A program made the position numbers and the translations under genes. A stretch of DNA of 24,349 nt from a virus. Below the pieces are notes generated by a model, which had not been told where the DNA came from, searched no databases, and worked only from the letters and a program-made list of their open reading frames with translations. The stretch spans positions 1 to 24,349 of the IMG/VR virus record IMGVR_UViG_3300030090_002129. One strand, written 5' to 3'. This document shows, piece after piece, positions 17,786 through 22,612 of the stretch. The first letter of the stretch is position 1, and each line of letters opens with the position of its first letter.

Positions 17786-18457
17786 CTATCGAAGATAACT
17801 TGTATGATCGAACCCCTCTACCTCTTTAAACGGAGATACAACTTTGTCTCCCCCTCTGACTAAGGTTATAGCCTGTAAGGTGTCGGGATGTGATTCCAAT
17901 TCAGCCACTTTATTCAACTCCTCTTCGTCTAGCACACGCATCGGACGAAATCGAAGCCTTGGTATGTAACCGTCCTTTTCAAAACCCATTCTGGTTACAA
18001 CCGTTATCGCAGAGGTATTGTATTCATTTAGATGCCTAGCATAGTTCTGCATCGACATCCATCCGCTACCCGCAGGGCCAAATAGGCTAGTGGCAGGTAG
18101 TTGAATCTGAAATACCTCTTCCAAGTTATCCTCTAATACGACTGCAATACGCTGTGAATATTTACACGCTCTTGCATTGTTACCCCCAGATCCTTTTATA
18201 TTCTGTGGACAATCGATACAACGAGTCGCCTGTCTATGCACGCTAGGTACATCTGGGTCAGGTCTTTGTGTATCGGATGACCAACAAACAGGTGCTGTTG
18301 GCTTACTAGGATCGTATTGGTTTGCATAATATATTCTGGAGACTCTACCCGCGTTTACGATCACCGCATCTAAAGTATCAGAATCAAATATATGCGTTTC
18401 AGTCCCGTCGATAACTTTACGGAACTTGCCTTCCCTTAATGAAATACGAGCAGTCAT
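17786..18457 (-). CDS. conserved phage protein with Cys cluster
   Basis: The ATG at 18457 shares one base with the stop of the upstream HTH gene (TAATG). The protein has 223 residues. Four cysteines, C58 (PVCWSSD), C80 and C83 (CIDC) and C98 (RACKYSQR), are spaced like a zinc ribbon or similar metal site. They are followed by a strand (RIAVVLE) and a C-terminal region with YIPRLRFRPMRVLDEEE. I recall this layout, with a Cys-Trp-Ser-x-Asp start, in phage proteins of unknown function that sit beside SSB and primase genes. A nucleic-acid-binding accessory role in replication is inferred from the cluster and the neighbours only. Confidence 0.7.
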   Translation of the reverse strand: MTARISLREGKFRKVIDGTETHIFDSDTLDAVIVNAGRVSRIYYANQYDPSKPTAPVCWSSDTQRPDPDVPSVHRQATRCIDCPQNIKGSGGNNARACKYSQRIAVVLEDNLEEVFQIQLPATSLFGPAGSGWMSMQNYARHLNEYNTSAITVVTRMGFEKDGYIPRLRFRPMRVLDEEELNKVAELESHPDTLQAITLVRGGDKVVSPFKEVEGFDHTSYLR

Positions 18458-18822
18458 TAGAAATCTTTATCCAAGTCTTCTAATACTTCTTGTGGATCTA
18501 TTTCCTCAACTACCTGTTCTCTTTTCTTCTCCCGCCAGTACGTTTCTTTAGCTTCTTGCTCCATATCCCTACGCTTTTGTATAGCTGCATACCGCTCGTT
18601 TTCTTCCTCTTGCGTAAGCTGCCTTCTTGGTTTTGCTTTCGGCTGTTCGCCTAGCAGTGCATCCGATATGAGGTTCAATTCAAACCTAAAGGTCTTACCG
18701 ACTTTAATGTAAGTATGTTCAGGTATGCTACCGTTTCGTATCCATGCTCTTACGGTGGATTCAGATACTTTAAAATGCTCTGCCACCTTCCTTATTTCAA
18801 CAAATTCTCGTTCTTCAGACAT
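18457..18822 (-). CDS. HTH (MerR/excisionase-like) DNA-binding protein
   Basis: The 121-residue protein has an N-terminal winged helix-turn-helix of the HTH_17/excisionase type: EIRKVAEHFKVSESTVRAWI at about 9-28, then a turn (NGSIPEHTYIKVGKTFRF) forming the wing. The rest is a charged, probably coiled helix (about 65-108) and an acidic end (EIDPQEVLEDLDKDF). The start overlaps the upstream gene's stop by one base. Such domains serve as excisionases or as transcription regulators. Its place inside the replication operon, with no integrase in view, favours a regulator or a replication accessory factor. The target site is unknown, but repeats in nearby gaps are candidates. Confidence 0.8.
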   Translation of the reverse strand: MSEEREFVEIRKVAEHFKVSESTVRAWIRNGSIPEHTYIKVGKTFRFELNLISDALLGEQPKAKPRRQLTQEEENERYAAIQKRRDMEQEAKETYWREKKREQVVEEIDPQEVLEDLDKDF

Positions 18823-19226
18823 TATGCCCCCTTGGCTTTTCGCACGCCTATCGTGTATTCAGAGTTAGACTGAACACCATCGATGGTTGCTTCTGGATTA
18901 TCTTCAAAGAACTGTTCTAAGTTGTTCTGGTGAATACGTGCTTGTAGTAATTCAGGGTTGCCTGTTTCCTTAATAAAGTCATAGACCTTACCCCAATCGC
19001 TAACAAAGTAATTCTTTTTCACTGAACGATAGAAAGTCCCTGCCTCCGTCTTAACGCTCTTAGCCCCTGTTTCATTGCAATGGTCAAGAAAAGCCTTCTT
19101 TATAACGTCCTGTTGACGTTCAAGTTTTCCGTCTTCTTCTTCCCATTCCTTTTTGAGCTTCGCTCGTTCGGCGCGTATCTTGATGAAGACTTCAGTAGCC
19201 TTCGATAGATAGTTAGTATCTCGCAC
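18822..19226 (-). CDS. conserved phage protein, helical N-terminus, unknown function
   Basis: I chose the GTG at 19226, which has GGAG at 19233-19236 with 6-nt spacing; this gives 134 residues starting MRDTNYLSKATEVF. A longer version from TTG at 19286 would overlap the helicase gene and run through a hairpin, and it lacks a ribosome-binding site. The N-terminal half is a charged helix (IRAERAKLKKEWEEEDGKLE) likely to be coiled coil. The C-terminal half has TEAGTFYRSVKKNYFVSDW, then DFIKETGNPELLQARIHQNN, then a strand EYTIGVRKAK. I recall similar phage proteins beside replication genes, without known function. Confidence 0.75.
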   Translation of the reverse strand: MRDTNYLSKATEVFIKIRAERAKLKKEWEEEDGKLERQQDVIKKAFLDHCNETGAKSVKTEAGTFYRSVKKNYFVSDWGKVYDFIKETGNPELLQARIHQNNLEQFFEDNPEATIDGVQSNSEYTIGVRKAKGA

Positions 19227-19232
19227 ACAAAT

Positions 19233-19236
19233 CTCC
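19233..19236 (-). promoter_or_regulatory. ribosome-binding site deciding the GTG start at 19226
   Basis: GGAG on the minus strand (CTCC at 19233-19236) lies 6 nt upstream of GTG 19226-19224. The alternative in-frame TTG at 19286 has no such site, so this motif supports the shorter protein. Confidence 0.6.
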
Positions 19237-19247
19237 GTACTTTGTGG

Positions 19248-19274
19248 TTGGAAACCGAGTATAGTGGTATCCAA
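19248..19274 (-). promoter_or_regulatory. hairpin in gap after helicase gene
   Basis: TTGGAAACC at 19248-19256 and GGTATCCAA at 19266-19274 form a 9-bp stem with a single A/A mismatch and a 9-nt loop. It lies between the helicase stop (19279) and the ribosome-binding site of the next gene (19233). Without a T-run it may protect the RNA 3' end, modulate the downstream translation start, or act as an attenuator. Confidence 0.6.
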
Positions 19275-19278
19275 TATG

Positions 19279-20814
19279 TTATACAAGTATTTCTTTGTAT
19301 AAATCTATCATTTTTGTGTGTACGTCTATTCTATTATCAAGTAATGAGTATACGCGTTTTTCTATGGAAGATCCTTCTAGCTGTACCACGGTGCATTTAT
19401 GGTCTTGCCCTGCTCTATGTACCCTAGCGTTAGCTTGAGCATAAGTTTCTAAAGAACTAGTTGGCCCCCACCAAACTACTGTATTTGCAGCAGTTAAAGT
19501 AATACCGTGGGCCGCAGCTTGCGGTTGTATGACAAGGACTTGTGGGGAGTCGGTTTCTTGAAATCTTTTAAATATATCAGTGCGTTTATTAACTGATACA
19601 TCACCTCTAATTATTTCTGTAGGTATACCGTCCTGTACTAGTTTGCTAGTAAGAACGTCAATAACGTGTTTAAAAGGAACAAATACTAGTACTTTCTTAC
19701 TAGATTCATCGATTACTTCCCTAAGTACTTTATATCTGTGTTTGATATCAAACTCTAACGCTTCTCCGTCATCGGTATATATAGCACCAGAAGCTATTTG
19801 CAGCAGTTTGTTCATCTCTACAGCAGCGTTTACAGCCGTTATCTGTTCTCCCCCTGCCTGTACCACTAGTTTATTTCTAAGTTCGTTGTAATATTTCTTC
19901 TGTTGCCGTGTCATCTCTACCGTTCGTTTGGTATAGATCATGTCAGGTAGATCAAGACACTCTTCTTTTGTAAACCGTATAGCTGGCTGTAGAGCTTTAA
20001 ATACAGTATCAGTAGCATCTGGTCTTGCTAACCATTTGAAGTTGGTTATCTTGTACATAACCATGTCTCTAAATGCACTAAAGAAACGTGGTACAGAATT
20101 AGGGTTAACTAATTTAGCCAAACCAAAAGCATCTAATGGTGACTGAGCAGCGGGGGTTCCTGTCATCATCCACAACCATGTGTCAGGCGTGACTAGTTTA
20201 TTAAGAACTTTCCACCGTCTAGTCTGTACGTTTTTATAGTGGGTAGCTTCATCTGCGATTATTAAATCAAACCCACCGTTTGCTATTGCATCGGCTACTA
20301 TCTCCACACCGTCATAATTAATTACTATAAACTCTGCACCACCTTCTATTATTTGTTTGCGTTTGTCAGAAGAACCGTAAGCGATATCCACAGAACGGTG
20401 CATTGCAAAGGTAAACAAATCTTTTCGCCACGCTGAATCCATAATAGATAGAGGGCATATGACTAAGACACGGTTAATACGGCCTTGGTTCATAAGATAG
20501 TCTGCGGCCCATATCGCACTAGCGGTCTTGCCTGTACCCTGTTCGTTAAAGCAGAACGCACGTTTATTCATGGTAAGAAAAGAGGATGTGGTTTTCTGGT
20601 GATCGAAAGGTTTATGTTTACCTGTCCACCTATACTGCCCCTCGATGGGGGATGGGACTTTTATGTTAAGGTTTTTTAATACGTGCGACTCGTCAACTCC
20701 CCAGTTCACCAGTACTTTGTTTCCTGATAATCTCTTACTCTTAGGTATGATATCCGTTACTTTTTCTGGGTCACGTAGGTTTAATAGTATTGCCCTGTTA
20801 TCTATCACCCGCAT
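19279..20814 (-). CDS. SNF2-type superfamily 2 DNA helicase/translocase
   Basis: The 511-aa protein starts at ATG 20814, with GGAG 6 nt upstream on the minus strand. Motifs in order: an F(D)HQK segment at about 70-74 that resembles the SNF2 Q-like motif; Walker A NEQGTGKT with K96 and T97; DEAT at 188-191 (motif II); MTGTPA at about 217-222 (motif III); a second RecA-like lobe with VLVFVPF at about 375-381; VLVIQPQAAAHGITLT; and motif VI QANARVHRAGQ at 460-470 with R464 and R467. This is the compact SNF2 helicase seen in phage and prophage replication modules alongside PolA and Cas4-like nucleases. It probably remodels forks or recombination intermediates. No extra domains are present. Confidence 0.9.
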   Translation of the reverse strand: MRVIDNRAILLNLRDPEKVTDIIPKSKRLSGNKVLVNWGVDESHVLKNLNIKVPSPIEGQYRWTGKHKPFDHQKTTSSFLTMNKRAFCFNEQGTGKTASAIWAADYLMNQGRINRVLVICPLSIMDSAWRKDLFTFAMHRSVDIAYGSSDKRKQIIEGGAEFIVINYDGVEIVADAIANGGFDLIIADEATHYKNVQTRRWKVLNKLVTPDTWLWMMTGTPAAQSPLDAFGLAKLVNPNSVPRFFSAFRDMVMYKITNFKWLARPDATDTVFKALQPAIRFTKEECLDLPDMIYTKRTVEMTRQQKKYYNELRNKLVVQAGGEQITAVNAAVEMNKLLQIASGAIYTDDGEALEFDIKHRYKVLREVIDESSKKVLVFVPFKHVIDVLTSKLVQDGIPTEIIRGDVSVNKRTDIFKRFQETDSPQVLVIQPQAAAHGITLTAANTVVWWGPTSSLETYAQANARVHRAGQDHKCTVVQLEGSSIEKRVYSLLDNRIDVHTKMIDLYKEILV

Positions 20815-20839
20815 TTACTTCTCCATGCACAAACTTACA

Positions 20840-20940
20840 TCGTAAAGTGGTGTCCACAATACGAACTAGATGCCGTCTCTAGTACCCACGGACGGCGCGT
20901 GGTGGGTTTGCCCACTAGGGGATGGGGCTTAGTACTAAGC
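20840..20940 (-). promoter_or_regulatory. five-hairpin structured leader, possible kissing loops
   Basis: The gap before the helicase gene holds abutting hairpins. (1) 20840-20864: TCGTA with TACGA, inner GTGG with CCAC, a 2x2 AA bulge and a 3-nt loop. (2) 20865-20883: ACTAGA with TCTAGT, 7-nt loop. (3) 20886-20902: CCACG with CGTGG, 7-nt loop. (4) 20903-20914: TGGG with CCCA, 4-nt loop. (5) 20927-20940: the perfect palindrome GCTTAGTACTAAGC, which contains the stop codon of the HNH-like gene. GCCGTC in loop 2 (20872-20877) is the exact complement of GACGGC in loop 3 (20891-20896), so the loops could kiss or form a pseudoknot. CCCAC/GTGGG/CCCAC arms also allow alternative folds. I assign no known RNA family. 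Confidence 0.65.
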
Positions 20941-21249
20941 TCTTCTCGTAGTACGTTTCTTTGGCTTCTTGCCGTTACGACTACGATTCTTACTTTTACT
21001 TTCTATCTTGTACCCATCGGCGTTTGTACCGCCTTTGCTCAACATCTTCTTATGGCTAACATCTTTCCCCTCTCGCTTGTCAGCCTTACCGTTATTATTC
21101 CTGTCGCCACCTGATTTTCTCGCTTCCTTATCTAGCTTTCTTCTAGCACGTTGACGCTCCATGCGGTCTTCGTGTTCCCCACGTTTTAATTGGAGTTGGT
21201 ACTCTCTTTTGTAGGGTCTGCGCTTGCCTTTACCTGTTCGCTTATACAC
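20935..21249 (-). CDS. small basic HNH-like protein
   Basis: The GTG at 21249 has GGAGG about 9 nt upstream and lies 3 nt after the nuclease stop. The 104-residue product is extremely rich in Lys and Arg. Near residue 60 it reads GKDVSHKKMLSKGGTNADGY and then SKSKNRSRNGK. This resembles the core of phage HNH proteins ('DH..PLSKGGTN......N.....CN..KG'), with a His and an Asn in place. The usual Asp before the His is replaced by Ser, and no zinc cysteines are visible, so activity is uncertain. It may be a nuclease, a nicking accessory or a basic nucleic-acid-binding protein. Its stop lies in a palindrome that opens the structured gap. Confidence 0.65.
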   Translation of the reverse strand: MYKRTGKGKRRPYKREYQLQLKRGEHEDRMERQRARRKLDKEARKSGGDRNNNGKADKREGKDVSHKKMLSKGGTNADGYKIESKSKNRSRNGKKPKKRTTRRA

Positions 21250-21252
21250 TTG

Positions 21253-21924
21253 TTAGTTCCTCCCGTTGTGTGGACATTCCACCACTACGCAATGGTTGCG
21301 GCATAACCCACTCGGTTTAGGGTTCCATACGTCATTATCGTATGCCAACTGCATAGTTGTAAAATCAGAAAGCCATTTTTCCCACATATCTTCAGCACTT
21401 TCTGAACTATATGTATCCTTTATAAATGCTTCTGCTAGTACAAATAATAACCCTGCCCTAACTTCTTTCACAAAAGGAAAGTGTTTAAAGGTAGCCAAAG
21501 CCATCAACTCTAGCTGTCCTTTGTCTGCATATCTAGCAGACTTGCCTGTTTTGTAATCAACAACCCAAGCTAATTCTTCTTCAACATCTATTATCAAGAG
21601 GTCTACTATTCCGCGCCACCATACGCCTTCAGCCTTAAACCCACAAGGGTCTAGCTTTTCAGTAAGCCCCATCCTGTATTCGCAAAGCTTATCTCCTTTC
21701 TTTGCGTTTAAAACATCTAACGCAGCTTTAGCAAATAGGAACTTTCTAGGTAAGTCCTTATCGTCACGTACGTATTCTTCTGCTGCTCGATGAAATTCGT
21801 TGCCATAATTCATCGCAAAACTAATAGGCTCTTTGTAATCTTTAACAACTTTCAAATGGTAGAACTGTTTAGGACACTGTTCAAAAGACTTTATCCTACT
21901 GTACGACCAAGGTGCTGCGCTCAT
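21253..21924 (-). CDS. Cas4/RecB-like PD-(D/E)XK exonuclease
   Basis: The 223-residue protein starts at ATG 21924, overlapping the mini-gene stop as ATGA. Motifs follow the RecB/Cas4 nuclease order: SYSRIKSFEQCPKQF (C17); GNEFHRAAEEY with H45; WRGIVDLLIID with D108; WVVDYKTGK with D123 and K125; and QLELMALATF with Q137. Cysteines at 208, 212 and 217 near the C-terminus, together with C17, match the four-Cys iron-sulfur site of Cas4-type proteins. No CRISPR array or other cas gene is present. In phage replication modules such nucleases act in DNA end processing or recombination with the SNF2 helicase, which is the likely role here. Confidence 0.85.
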   Translation of the reverse strand: MSAAPWSYSRIKSFEQCPKQFYHLKVVKDYKEPISFAMNYGNEFHRAAEEYVRDDKDLPRKFLFAKAALDVLNAKKGDKLCEYRMGLTEKLDPCGFKAEGVWWRGIVDLLIIDVEEELAWVVDYKTGKSARYADKGQLELMALATFKHFPFVKEVRAGLLFVLAEAFIKDTYSSESAEDMWEKWLSDFTTMQLAYDNDVWNPKPSGLCRNHCVVVECPHNGRN

Positions 21925-22067
21925 ATATGTATCTTATTCATTATGATTACGTAGTCCTGCGGCGGTATCTGTAGTTGGGTACACACCTGAAGTTGTTTAG
22001 CAGTCATCTTATCAACCGCAGTCTGCACCTGCTTCTTTCTCTTTTTAAGGTAGAACTCGTTACTCAC
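21921..22067 (-). CDS. 48-aa mini-gene
   Basis: The GTG at 22067 has AGGGG about 7 nt upstream. The gene overlaps the preceding stop by 8 nt and its own TGA overlaps the nuclease ATG (ATGA). The product begins MSNEFYLKKRKKQVQTAVDK, has a short basic helical part, then QLQIPPQDYVIIMNKIH. The gap it fills (21925-22059) would otherwise be the only unexplained non-coding stretch in this part of the operon. The tight coupling at both ends supports it as real. No family is recognised. Confidence 0.6.
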   Translation of the reverse strand: MSNEFYLKKRKKQVQTAVDKMTAKQLQVCTQLQIPPQDYVIIMNKIHI

Positions 22068-22287
22068 TATGTCCCCTATCGTTAAACTCTTTTAACTTCT
22101 CTTTGTTAGGAATCCAAAATATATCTTTCCCTAACGTAATATCGTGGATAGTTTTCACTATAGCAAGATCAATATTAGGAAAGTTCTTTACGTGCGTTTC
22201 TTTAGCTTCGTAAGCGTCTTGCACCGAATCGTAGTGTCCGTCTATAAAAGGTGTTCCCAAAAACAATATGTTGTATTTACTATTCAT
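22060..22287 (-). CDS. 75-aa protein, paralogue of upstream neighbour
   Basis: The ATG at 22287 overlaps the previous gene by 8 nt and is preceded by a G-rich ribosome-binding site. The protein shows FIDGHY (14-19), EAKETH (27-32), F36, I39, A42 and DIFW (55-58). These line up with the same residues in the 110-aa protein encoded just upstream, so the two are a tandem duplication. No known domain is recognised. The small size, mixed beta and helix pattern and location next to the polymerase suggest an accessory or host-directed early protein, but this is inference. Confidence 0.7.
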   Translation of the reverse strand: MNSKYNILFLGTPFIDGHYDSVQDAYEAKETHVKNFPNIDLAIVKTIHDITLGKDIFWIPNKEKLKEFNDRGHSE

Positions 22288-22612
22288 CGTTTTCCCCCCT
22301 TAAAGGCACTACATTACTCCTGCTGTAGAACTCCATTGCTCGTTCTGCAAATACTGACTCATCTATGCTATCCGATAAGGCTGCATTTATTCTATTTACG
22401 GCAGCTATGTGCTGTTTTCGGTTCGCCCAAAATAGTCTGTCGGGTATAACAAAATCGTCATCCACCTCCAGAACGGCAATATGTATACTACGAAACATTT
22501 GTCTATGCCTATCCCTAGCTTCACACGCGGTTTGTTTATCATGGTATTTACCATCTATAAAACTGCTACCATCTCCATTTATAAAACCGTCCATTACAAC
22601 TATAAAACTCAT
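22280..22612 (-). CDS. 110-aa protein, paralogue of downstream neighbour
   Basis: The ATG at 22612 overlaps the polymerase stop (ATGA). The protein shares a skeleton with the 75-aa downstream protein: FIDGKY (18-23), EARDRH (31-36), F40, I43, A46 and DRLFW (58-62). It has an N-terminal insertion (GFINGDGS) and a longer C-terminal helix (about 65-100). No catalytic motif is seen and function is unknown. Translational coupling to the polymerase suggests co-expression with replication. Confidence 0.7.
   Translation of the reverse strand: MSFIVVMDGFINGDGSSFIDGKYHDKQTACEARDRHRQMFRSIHIAVLEVDDDFVIPDRLFWANRKQHIAAVNRINAALSDSIDESVFAERAMEFYSRSNVVPLRGENDE

Noticed and set aside
19227-19286. TTG start giving a 154-aa version of the conserved protein
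   Set aside because: No ribosome-binding site, overlap with the helicase stop, and a hairpin in the extra segment; GTG 19226 has a good GGAG.
16967-20910. 10-mer GGTGGGTTTG shared in opposite orientation by two intergenic gaps
   Set aside because: The same word also occurs inside the helicase gene (about 20268-20277), so it is probably chance.
20840-20940. tRNA or tRNA-like gene
   Set aside because: No acceptor stem or consistent T-arm can be drawn; the hairpins are linear, not cloverleaf.
20840-21249. OMEGA/HEARO-type RNA with an IscB-like nuclease
   Set aside because: The neighbouring protein is only 104 aa, lacks RuvC and bridge-helix motifs, and the RNA does not resemble that family from what I can see.
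21253-21924. Cas4-like nuclease as evidence of a CRISPR system
   Set aside because: There are no Cas1, Cas2 or effector genes and no array. The neighbours are a phage replication module where such nucleases are common.
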